DNA of 46,034 nt, from positions 1 to 46,034 of the forward strand of contig JAIRUE010000017.1 of assembly GCA_031254575.1 (NCBI GenBank), read 5' to 3'. Made by a program: the position numbers and the translations under genes. Origin of the DNA: Oscillospiraceae bacterium. GTDB taxonomy: Bacteria; Bacillota; Clostridia; Oscillospirales; UBA929. How positions within the stretch are numbered: position 1 is the stretch's first letter; every line of letters begins with the position of its first letter. Of the stretch, positions 9,029-16,865 are shown one piece after another. The notes beneath the pieces were generated by a model. The model had not been told where the DNA came from. It saw only the letters and a program-made list of their open reading frames with translations, and did not search any database.

Positions 9029-11276
9029 GAGGATCGGTATTCTCATACCCACCATACTGCTTGCCTTTTGTGTATGCGCTTATTCCGCCGGCTCCGGCGT
9101 TCCCCATACGCGGCTTTATGCTCCGGCCGGCGGCACGGATGTGGAACTCAGTTCGGTCCGGTACGCCAGACCCGAAACGGACACCGCTCCGGCAGTCAGC
9201 CCAGTCACGCTGGATGGCTATGAAATGATGCTGGAAAACGGCGTCCTGTCGCTTTGGTTCCACCGGCAAACCGCGAGTTTGCGCATAGCAGACGGGCGCA
9301 GCGGGTATGTCTGGGGCTGTGTGGATACCGTTCAGCCAAAAGGACTAAATAAGTCATGGTATTCGTTTGCGAGTTCATTATTATCTATTGAGTACTATGA
9401 TGAGAAGGACACGGAAAAACGCGCCGGTATGATGGATAAAGACACCGAATGCTCCTATGAATGGCATTCCGACGGGCTTACGGCGCAGGTAGCATTTTCC
9501 GACCTGGGGATATCCATGACTGTCCGGGTACGGTTGGAAGGCAATCGTGTTCGCGTGTCCGTCGATCCGGACAGTTTTCAGGAAAACGGGAACGCGAAAA
9601 TCAAGTCGGTTTATATGCTTCCATTTTTAGGCGCGGTGCGCGAAAATGCTCTGCCCGGGTACATGTTTATTCCGGACGGCCCGGGAGCTCTGATCCGGTA
9701 CGCCCCTTCCGTCAATTACACATCCACCTATAACAAAAGGATTTACGGCCTTGACATGGGGATCGACGCCCTTTCCGTTCCAAGCGGTTTGCAGGCCAGC
9801 CGCGGTGATGACTATCTGGTAGAGGAACCGCGGATCACTTTGCCGGTATTCGGCGTAGTACATGGAGCGTATCAGAACGCTTTTTACGGTGAGGTGACCG
9901 GCGGTACGGAGTACGCGTCTATTCAGGCGTACGCGGCGGGCATGATCACCGATTTTAACTGGGTGACCGCGCGGTTCGACATGCGGCAGGGTTATGTAAA
10001 GCCCATTAACAGAGCGGGTACCGGCATATATATGCCGCAGGAGGAGCGTAATACGGTATCTCCGGAGGTGTGTTACACGTTTCTCACCGGGGAGGACGCC
10101 GATTACAGCGGCATGGCGGTGTCATACAGGGAAGACCTTTTACAGCGGGGCGTTCTGGGCGCGCGTCAGACAAAGGACACGGAGGTCCCGTTGTGCTTAT
10201 CCGTGGTCGGGTCGGAAGTGCGGGACGGCTTTTGGTGGGATACCACACAGACGCTGACAACTTTTAAGCAGGCCGCCGGCATGGCGGAGGATTTAGCGGC
10301 CGAAGGGGTACGCCGCCTGACAATGGTATATCAGGGCTGGCAAAGCGGCGGCCTCAGCAGGTATAAACTCGGAAAAACATCGATACAGGGGACTTTAGGT
10401 AATTTACGTGAACTGCGGGCCCTGCGTGACATGACAGAGAAAACCGGCTCCTTCTATTTACAGGAAAATATCGTCGCCGGGAACGACCCTCAAGTGTCGC
10501 GGCGCGGTCAGGCGGCTGTAAACCGCTCTAAAGCGTATGTACATTTTACCAGAAATGATCCCACGCTGATGTATAAGGACCGCTGGCTGGTCAAGCCGGC
10601 AGTATCTTCTCATCTGCTGAGGCAAACCGTGCGGGCTTTGCCGGATTTTAGCCGTCTTCTGCCGGAATACGGTGAGTTTTTATATTCCGATTATACGCGA
10701 AACGGTGAAACCACAAGAAGCGGCGCCCTGCGTCTTCAAATCGACACGATTTCCGGCGCTCAGACTCCCGTCGCGCTGACCAATCCCAACATGTATTTAT
10801 GGCCGTATACCGGCGTCATATTTCAAGTACCGATCACATCCGGACAATACCTGTATACGACCGATACCGTTCCGTTTTTGCCCATTGTTATTTCGGGATT
10901 TTTTGAGGCGTACGCGCCGTATATCAATCAGGGGCTGTACGCCCAAAACGCCATTCTGCGCCTTGTGGAATACGGCTTGTATCCCTCGTTTATCGCCATG
11001 GGGGCCGATAACCAGGCGCTGGCTGACACGCCGCTCATTGATTTATTTTCCATTCATTACGCGGATTGGCGCGATCGTATTATATCCGCCTATAACACGG
11101 TATCCGATCCGCTTGGACGGATCCGGGGACAAAGCATTATAAACCATCGCATATTGGAGGAAGGTCTGGCGCGCATTCAATATTCGGACGGCGTAACAAT
11201 CTATGTCAATTACAACGCCCGTGAATGCCACGCCGACGGGTTGATCATTCCGGCGGGAGGGGTGGCGGTCAAATGA
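9012..11276 (+). CDS. DUF5696-like secreted protein (module A)
   Basis: A 754-residue protein starting at GTG 9012 with GGAGGGGA 11 bases upstream. A signal peptide or anchor covers residues 5-25. I match it to the family I recall as DUF5696, with no known function. Residues about 60-360 read as a beta-rich, mutarotase-like sandwich containing the conserved GYMFIPDGPGALIRY block. Residues about 390-700 alternate strand-like and helix-like stretches as in a TIM barrel (RRLTMVYQGW, GSFYLQENIV, LYSDYTRNGE, DTVPFLPIVISG). That arrangement resembles several glycosidase families, so a cryptic hydrolase or a catalytically dead glycan binder is possible. Catalytic residues cannot be assigned. The module B homologue (31575) keeps the same blocks. 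The gene overlaps the Yip1 gene upstream and the permease downstream. Confidence 0.75.
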   Translation: MSRIFKRIGILIPTILLAFCVCAYSAGSGVPHTRLYAPAGGTDVELSSVRYARPETDTAPAVSPVTLDGYEMMLENGVLSLWFHRQTASLRIADGRSGYVWGCVDTVQPKGLNKSWYSFASSLLSIEYYDEKDTEKRAGMMDKDTECSYEWHSDGLTAQVAFSDLGISMTVRVRLEGNRVRVSVDPDSFQENGNAKIKSVYMLPFLGAVRENALPGYMFIPDGPGALIRYAPSVNYTSTYNKRIYGLDMGIDALSVPSGLQASRGDDYLVEEPRITLPVFGVVHGAYQNAFYGEVTGGTEYASIQAYAAGMITDFNWVTARFDMRQGYVKPINRAGTGIYMPQEERNTVSPEVCYTFLTGEDADYSGMAVSYREDLLQRGVLGARQTKDTEVPLCLSVVGSEVRDGFWWDTTQTLTTFKQAAGMAEDLAAEGVRRLTMVYQGWQSGGLSRYKLGKTSIQGTLGNLRELRALRDMTEKTGSFYLQENIVAGNDPQVSRRGQAAVNRSKAYVHFTRNDPTLMYKDRWLVKPAVSSHLLRQTVRALPDFSRLLPEYGEFLYSDYTRNGETTRSGALRLQIDTISGAQTPVALTNPNMYLWPYTGVIFQVPITSGQYLYTTDTVPFLPIVISGFFEAYAPYINQGLYAQNAILRLVEYGLYPSFIAMGADNQALADTPLIDLFSIHYADWRDRIISAYNTVSDPLGRIRGQSIINHRILEEGLARIQYSDGVTIYVNYNARECHADGLIIPAGGVAVK

Positions 11277-12145
11277 GACGGGTTTCTCTGAGCGTTACAT
11301 CCAGAGAGAGTATAACAGGATATTTGTTTTTTCTGCCCTGGATTATTGGCTTCATTGTTTTTACGGTATATCCGGTCCTGTATTCCGTCTATATCAGCCT
11401 GCATGAGATCCAAATATCGGGCGACGGAACGATACGCGCCACATGGAAAGGTCTGCTGTATTATTACGAGGCGATGCAGGTCGATACGGTTTTTTCCGCC
11501 TATTTATATGACGCTCTCCTGCATATCGCCTGCGCGACGCCGGTCATTGTTGTCGTAGCTCTGGTCATCGCGTTATTTCTCTCAAAACGGTATCCGTTGA
11601 GAACATTTTTCAGGGGCGTGTTTTTTCTGCCTGTCATCATCATGTCCGGCCCGGTCATATCAGATTTGCTTGGGAAATATTCCCTCGGGCTCACCGATGA
11701 ATCCCCCCTGTTATTCTCCTTTATGTCGTCTTTACCCCCGTTTCTGCAAAATCCGGTTTTCTTTGTACTGGACAATCTGGTATTGATCTTATGGTTCTCC
11801 GGTGTGCAAATTTTGCTGTTCATCGCCGGGCTGAACAAAATCGGCCCGGAGCTGTATGAGGCCGCCTCCATCGACGGCGCGTCCGCCTGGGAGAGTTTTT
11901 GGAAGATCACGATGCCCCATTTGAAACCCTTTGCGCTGCTTAGCGCGGTATATTCTATCATGGAGGTGGCCAACTACGCAAACCTTGACGTCAACGGCAA
12001 AATACAAAGCCATCTTCATGAAATCGGCAGGCCATACAGCTTTTCATCCGCCATGAGCTGGATTTATTTCCTTGCGGTCCTGATCCTCTTAGGATTTGCG
12101 TTCCTCATATTGGGAGGGGCAAAAAGGAAAGGGGATGCGAAATGA
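11273..12145 (+). CDS. Sugar ABC transporter permease 3, MalF-like (module A)
   Basis: A 290-residue permease with about six hydrophobic helices and the EAA loop EAASIDGASAWESFWKITMP. The start is ATG 11273, which overlaps the TGA of the DUF5696-like gene and is preceded by GGGAGGGG at 11254-11261; a longer in-frame start (11225) would run deep into that gene. It is the first member of the second permease pair of the cassette. Its sequence differs clearly from permease 1, so this is a distinct translocation pore, not a recent tandem copy. The counterpart in module B is at 33965. Confidence 0.92.
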   Translation: MRRVSLSVTSRESITGYLFFLPWIIGFIVFTVYPVLYSVYISLHEIQISGDGTIRATWKGLLYYYEAMQVDTVFSAYLYDALLHIACATPVIVVVALVIALFLSKRYPLRTFFRGVFFLPVIIMSGPVISDLLGKYSLGLTDESPLLFSFMSSLPPFLQNPVFFVLDNLVLILWFSGVQILLFIAGLNKIGPELYEAASIDGASAWESFWKITMPHLKPFALLSAVYSIMEVANYANLDVNGKIQSHLHEIGRPYSFSSAMSWIYFLAVLILLGFAFLILGGAKRKGDAK

Positions 12146-13083
12146 AAGCGTTATTGCGTCAAAAAGGCGTTATAAACCGGGCCTTATTAGGGGACAGGCG
12201 GCGCCCCGGTATTTTGAGTTCATTACTATACTTTATTCTTCTTGGAGGCATCGGGTTTTTATTTCTGTATCCGGTTCTATATATGGGCGTTCAAAGCATT
12301 ATGACGCCGGCGGATATAACGGACCCGGGTATTGAATGGATTCCAACGGCGATATACTCGGGGAATTATTCAAAAGCGTTTGCCACGCTGGATTTTCAGA
12401 AAGCGTTTGTCAATTCGCTGTATCTGTCCGTAACGCCAGCGCTTTTAACGACCATATCATCCGGTTTCATCGGATATGGCCTTGCTCGTTTTCGTTTTCC
12501 CGGCAAACAAAGATGGCTTGTGCTGCTCGTGGCTACCTTCTTTATCCCGTCGCAGGTCACGATGATCCCGCGTTTTATGATGTTCTCGAGGTATCAGATC
12601 ATCAATACGCCATGGACGCAATTTTTACCGGCCGCGTTTGGGCAGGGGATCAAAAGCGCGTTATTCGTATTGATTTTTATGCAATTTTTCTCCAGTTATC
12701 CCACGGCGCTGGATGAAGCGGCCGCCATAGACGGCGCGGGACGTATGGGTGTTTTCTTCCGCATCGCCGTTCCTATGGCCAGGCCGGCGATTGTAATTTC
12801 CGTTTTGTTCTCTTTCGTCTGGTACTGGAATGAGACAACACAAGCCTCATTGTTCTTTGGGACGCAAATCAAGACCCTTCCCATGCGGCTGGGCAGTTTC
12901 GCGGATTCCTACAATACGATATACGGCAGCTCGGCCAATGCCGCAAACGCGGCCAACGCGCTCAACGAAGCCATTAGTATGGCCGGCACTTTCCTGTCGA
13001 TTATGCCGCTTCTCCTGCTGTATTTTGTTTTGCAGCGGCAATTTGTGGAGAGTATTGAGAGATCCGGCATAACCGGCGAGTAA
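12142..13083 (+). CDS. Sugar ABC transporter permease 4, MalG-like (module A)
   Basis: A 313-residue permease, translationally coupled to permease 3 by an ATGA overlap and preceded by GGAAAGGGGA. It has six predicted helices and the EAA loop EAAAIDGAGRMGVFFRIAVP. The C-terminal block LLYFVLQRQFVESIERSGITGE is nearly the same in the module B gene at 34873 (MYLFVQRQFIKGIENAGITGE). It should pair with the 11273 gene product. It closes the eight-gene cassette; the following gene is 71 bp away and of a different kind. Confidence 0.93.
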   Translation: MKALLRQKGVINRALLGDRRRPGILSSLLYFILLGGIGFLFLYPVLYMGVQSIMTPADITDPGIEWIPTAIYSGNYSKAFATLDFQKAFVNSLYLSVTPALLTTISSGFIGYGLARFRFPGKQRWLVLLVATFFIPSQVTMIPRFMMFSRYQIINTPWTQFLPAAFGQGIKSALFVLIFMQFFSSYPTALDEAAAIDGAGRMGVFFRIAVPMARPAIVISVLFSFVWYWNETTQASLFFGTQIKTLPMRLGSFADSYNTIYGSSANAANAANALNEAISMAGTFLSIMPLLLLYFVLQRQFVESIERSGITGE

Positions 13084-13113
13084 TTACCCGCGTCAAAACA
13101 TCATTGGTGAAGT

Positions 13114-13131
13114 AAGCGGATCTATCCGTTT
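13114..13131 (+). other. Short hairpin between permease 4 and the NPKTG protein gene
   Basis: AAGCGGAT and ATCCGTTT form an 8-bp stem (one G-U pair) around a 2-base centre, just before the AAAAGGAGG ribosome site of the next gene. No run of T follows, so it may be a processing or partial attenuation site instead of a full terminator. Confidence 0.35.
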
Positions 13132-13154
13132 ACAAATAAAAGGAGGAATATATC

Positions 13155-13751
13155 ATGAAAAAGGCATTTTCTCTCATCATGGCGTTCGCGCTGATCCTCA
13201 GTTTCTCCATCCCCGCGTTTGCCGCCGCCGAAGTCCTTTTGCAAGGCGAAGATGTTTACGGGGGCAACATCAACAATGGCGATGGCATGGGCGGCACGGC
13301 CGATGACAACGCCGCCGATCTCCAGCCCGGTGAAAAACTCAGCTTTACCCTGCCCGCCGGTTTTACCGAAGGCGAATACAAGGTGGAGCTGCATACCACG
13401 GGCAATCGTACCGATTATAACATTTATATCGGCGCTGCCCTGGCAACGGAGGTAAAACGGCCCGAGGGAACGGGCTGGGGGTTTGACTGGATGACGACCG
13501 ACGCCGCGAAAGCGAATATCACGCTGAAGGCCGGGGACGTCCTGGCGGTTGAGGCCCCCGACAACGGCGAATACGGATGGGTCGACTGGGTCAGGCTGAC
13601 CCTTGTGAACGCCGCGCAGGGTTCAGGCGGGAACAATCCCAAAACCGGTGACGGGATCTTCGTTTGGCTTGTGGCGGGCATCCTTTGCGTTTCATCGGGC
13701 GCCTTCGTATTCTTCTGTAAATCTGTCAGGCAAAAGCAATCGCAGTCCTGA
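13155..13751 (+). CDS. Small cell-wall-anchored beta-sandwich protein (NPKTG sortase motif)
   Basis: A 198-residue protein. Residues 1-24 are a signal peptide ending PAFAAA. Residues about 25-155 are beta-rich and aromatic (VLLQGEDVYGG, GWGFDWMTTD, YGWVDWVRLTLV) and resemble a CBM6/35-like carbohydrate-binding sandwich, with glycan binding inferred. The C-terminus has NPKTGD, then a hydrophobic helix and a basic tail, which is the layout of a sortase substrate. NPKTG is known as a class B type signal in Bacillus anthracis, and (N/S/P)PxTG signals are known in clostridia. GGAGG precedes the ATG. Placed between the transporter and the CITase-type gene, it probably holds alpha-glucan at the cell surface. 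No sortase gene is in the window. Confidence 0.75.
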   Translation: MKKAFSLIMAFALILSFSIPAFAAAEVLLQGEDVYGGNINNGDGMGGTADDNAADLQPGEKLSFTLPAGFTEGEYKVELHTTGNRTDYNIYIGAALATEVKRPEGTGWGFDWMTTDAAKANITLKAGDVLAVEAPDNGEYGWVDWVRLTLVNAAQGSGGNNPKTGDGIFVWLVAGILCVSSGAFVFFCKSVRQKQSQS

Positions 13752-14056
13752 GAAGGCGTGGATTGCGTTGGCACATTCCATGAAATGCTTTTAAGGGATT
13801 GACGGGATTTTGCGAAGTTGGCGGCTGGCGGCGGTGATTGGCGATCTGCAAACCGGGCAGACAGCTTCTTGCAAACCGGGACGCGTCGTTTGAGAACGGC
13901 GCCCAGAGGGGTGAAGCTCCCGCGTTGCCGCCAGCCGCCTTCACTCACACATCTGTATACGCGGCATGTCCCCTCAGTATCGCCCCGCGGACGGTGGCTT
14001 CTCAGGCCGCCGGCTCACCCCTGATAACCGTGTTTCAAGAAAGGACAGTGAATTCA
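13752..14056 (+). other. 305-bp gene-free leader with a perfect long-range inverted repeat
   Basis: This stretch separates the NPKTG gene from the CITase-type gene. It holds a perfect 13-bp inverted repeat (13820-13832, GGCGGCTGGCGGC, and 13927-13939) enclosing 94 bases. Inside is a direct repeat GCAAACCGGG at 13848-13857 and 13871-13880. A further hairpin lies at 13992-14012 (7-bp stem with one G-U pair, 7-base loop). The frame is open through it into the GH66 gene from 13838, but AAAGGA at 14041-14045 and the signal peptide place the true start at 14057. I see no convincing promoter. It may be a structured 5' leader. Confidence 0.5.
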
Positions 14057-16648
14057 ATGAAAAAAACCGGTAAACGCATTTGTTCCTTCGCCGTGATGTT
14101 TGCGTTGATTATTTTGTTCGGCAGCGGGGCGCGGCCGCAGGCAAACGCGGTATCGCAGCAGATTATAATTGAGAATATGTATACGGATATGTCCAGATAT
14201 GATCCCGGTACCGACGCGCTTATCCATATAGATGTTTCTAATGCCGACAGTTTCGCCTGGGCGGGCACGCTGACGGTAACGGTATACCACCTGGATTCCA
14301 TTGTATACCAGACAAATCAAATGATTTCAGTCAACGCAGAATCTTCGGATACATTTTGCATCCGGTGGACGACGCCAAATAACGATTTTATGGGATATTT
14401 AGCCAAGGCACAGATCGATGATTCGTATAAAACGACAGCTATTGACGTTTCCAGTGATTTCTCCGTATACCCCAGATACGGTTACATACCGGATTTCCCC
14501 GAAACGGAAACGCAATACGAGAGCGAAAAGAAAATCCGGGAGCTTTCCCAAAAATACAATATTAACGCTCTGCAATACTACGATTGGATGTGGAGGCATG
14601 ACGCCTTGATCAAACGTACCGCCGGACAAATCGACGCCACATGGGTCGACTTGTTTGGACGGACGATAAGTACCGATACGCTGTTCAATCAAATCAACGC
14701 CGCAAAAAGTATGAATGTCGCTTCAATGGCTTATGTAATGTCCTATGCCGCAAGAGAAGAATATGACCAATACGGGGTATTGCCGCAGTGGGGTATTTTT
14801 AAGGACCGGAATCACCTCTCACAGTTTGAACATGATTTCTTTTACGGTATCTATCTCTGGTTCTTCAATCCGGCCAATGCCGGATGGCAGGATTTCATCA
14901 CCGGTCAATATTTGGACGCCATACAAACTATGGGATTTGACGGCCTTCAAATCGACCAGATGGGGCAGCGCGACAATGTCTACGACTATACGGGATCGCC
15001 TGTATATCTGCAGGATACGTTTTCCTCACTGATCAATGCCGCGAAAACTAAATTGGCATCCGCAGACAGCAAACTTACGTTTAATGTTGTTGACGGGACC
15101 GTTGACGGATGGGGCCTCAGTGATATTATGGCAAACGCAAATACTGATTTTGATTACAGTGAGCTCTGGTGGAAATCGAACAGCTACAATGACCTGAGGA
15201 AATATATCGAACAGTTCAGGGGGGGAAACGGCGGCAAGGCGCTGGTATTAGCCGCCTATATGAATTATGGCGAGAGTACGGGCATCAGGTATGAGGCGGA
15301 GAACGCAGCCTTAAACGCTGTGTCCGTAAATATGAATCATGCCGGCTATACGGGCGCAGGCTTTGTCGATCAATTCGCGTCGGTCGGGGACTCCGTCACA
15401 TTTACGATCTCTATGGATGCGCCGGGCCTTTGCCCCCTGGTATTCCGTTACGCCAACGCGACGGATTATGTGGCGACAAGGAACATCTATATTGACGGGG
15501 TATTTTTTGAAACACTCTCCTTCTATACTCAAAACGACTGGGATTCATGGTTGTCCGAATACTGTGTCCCGTATTTGCAGCAGGGAGTCCATACCGTTTC
15601 GGTAAGATATGATGTGCAAAACCAGCACGCCATCAATCTGGACAGCCTGACTCTCGGATATTTCGACGACCATTCCGTAAGACTCGCGGACGCGGCAATG
15701 GCGGCGTCAGGAGCCAGCCATATTGAACTAGGGGCCAACCCGCATGAAGCCGTCATGCTTGTGCATGAATATTATCCCAACACGTCGAAAGTTATGAGCA
15801 AATCCCTCTCGGACTCGATGGAGCGGCATTATGACTTTATTACCGCTTACGAAAACCTTCTTTATGACGGAGACATCACCTATGGAGACGCGGGCACACA
15901 GAATATGAGCATAAGCGGGCATACCATAAGCGGTTCGGGTGAAAACGGGAAAATATGGGCGTTGTTTAGGCAAAAATTTGATTACGACATGATTCATCTG
16001 ATCAACCTGACCTCCGAAAATGACACATTATGGCGGAATTCGACCGGACAGCCGGGCGTATTGACCAACCTTCAGACAAAATATTATATCGGCCCGGACG
16101 CTGTCGTCAGCGGCGTGTATATCGCCTCGCCGGACACCGGTGAGTGCCTGACCGCAAGCCTTCCGTATACCATGGGCGTTGACTCAGCCGGTACGTATAT
16201 CAGTTTTACAGTACCGTCGCTTGAATATTGGGACATGATATACATCAAACGCACAATTGATACCACCGGTTTGTATGAGGCGGAAAAAGCGGTCAAGGTC
16301 GGCGTGCAGGTGAATAATAATCACAGCGGCTACTCGGGCACCGGGTTTGTCGATATGTTCGACCGTGAAAACACCTCGGTAACGTTCACTGTCCGCGTTG
16401 ACACAGACGGCCAATACCGTTTCAGATTCAAACATGCCAACGCGACCGGTGATTTGGCTTCAAGGGCCTTGTTTGTGGACGACGGATTTGAGGGGATTGT
16501 ATATTTCGGATCACTGGCAAACTGGGACACATGGGGTTCCGGCGATATTTACGTGGATTTGAAGGCGGGCGTCCATAAGGTGGTGCTTCTTTACGGGGTT
16601 CTTGAATACACGCCCATAAACCTTGACTGCCTTATAGTCGAGCAGTAA
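14057..16648 (+). CDS. GH66 cycloisomaltooligosaccharide glucanotransferase-type enzyme with inserted and C-terminal CBM35
   Basis: An 863-residue secreted enzyme. The start ATG 14057 follows AAAGGA and gives the signal MKKTGKRICSFAVMFALIILFG. An Ig-like N-domain (residues about 33-140) precedes the GH66 barrel. The likely nucleophile is D300 in QIDQMGQ and the likely acid/base E369 in DFDYSELWW; the spacing of 69 is close to the 70 reported for the Bacillus circulans CITase (D270/E340). A CBM35-like domain (about 410-535, beginning RYEAENAALNA) interrupts the chain after YMNYG, and a second (about 737-863) ends the protein. In this family, an inserted CBM35 marks CITases, which convert alpha-1,6-glucan to cyclic isomaltooligosaccharides, as opposed to dextranases. 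Product type is inferred from this architecture. The neighbouring GH31 could supply its substrate. Confidence 0.88.
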   Translation: MKKTGKRICSFAVMFALIILFGSGARPQANAVSQQIIIENMYTDMSRYDPGTDALIHIDVSNADSFAWAGTLTVTVYHLDSIVYQTNQMISVNAESSDTFCIRWTTPNNDFMGYLAKAQIDDSYKTTAIDVSSDFSVYPRYGYIPDFPETETQYESEKKIRELSQKYNINALQYYDWMWRHDALIKRTAGQIDATWVDLFGRTISTDTLFNQINAAKSMNVASMAYVMSYAAREEYDQYGVLPQWGIFKDRNHLSQFEHDFFYGIYLWFFNPANAGWQDFITGQYLDAIQTMGFDGLQIDQMGQRDNVYDYTGSPVYLQDTFSSLINAAKTKLASADSKLTFNVVDGTVDGWGLSDIMANANTDFDYSELWWKSNSYNDLRKYIEQFRGGNGGKALVLAAYMNYGESTGIRYEAENAALNAVSVNMNHAGYTGAGFVDQFASVGDSVTFTISMDAPGLCPLVFRYANATDYVATRNIYIDGVFFETLSFYTQNDWDSWLSEYCVPYLQQGVHTVSVRYDVQNQHAINLDSLTLGYFDDHSVRLADAAMAASGASHIELGANPHEAVMLVHEYYPNTSKVMSKSLSDSMERHYDFITAYENLLYDGDITYGDAGTQNMSISGHTISGSGENGKIWALFRQKFDYDMIHLINLTSENDTLWRNSTGQPGVLTNLQTKYYIGPDAVVSGVYIASPDTGECLTASLPYTMGVDSAGTYISFTVPSLEYWDMIYIKRTIDTTGLYEAEKAVKVGVQVNNNHSGYSGTGFVDMFDRENTSVTFTVRVDTDGQYRFRFKHANATGDLASRALFVDDGFEGIVYFGSLANWDTWGSGDIYVDLKAGVHKVVLLYGVLEYTPINLDCLIVEQ

Positions 16649-16764
16649 CTTTGAGTGTGCACGGTTTGTTCATAAAAGAAAATGAGCTATTTACACAAAA
16701 CGCTAAAAATTTTGAAGCGCCTGTATTATAACAAGCAGAGGCTGATGTATGGAACACACACAAT

Positions 16765-16776
16765 TTCCCGCGGGAA
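16765..16776. promoter_or_regulatory. 12-bp palindrome upstream of the GH31 gene
   Basis: TTCCCGCGGGAA is a perfect 12-bp palindrome about 90 bases before the GH31 start, in a 217-bp intergenic stretch that otherwise shows no convincing promoter pair. It could be a repressor site; no regulator gene in the window can be linked to it. Confidence 0.25.
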
Positions 16777-16865
16777 TTTACGGCGGGGGGAGGAAGGTTA
16801 TCCGGAAAATAAAAGCGCGTGAACGCAAAACAAAAATAACACAAATGATCAAAGGAGTGAAAGAG

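Noticed and set aside
13838..14056. N-terminal extension of the CITase-type GH66 protein
   Set aside because: The added residues are low-complexity without a signal; the good ribosome site and signal peptide start at 14057. The open frame here is probably chance over the structured leader.
16749..16865. Upstream start for the GH31 protein
   Set aside because: AAAGGAG and the signal peptide support 16866; the extension would bury the signal peptide behind 39 charged residues.
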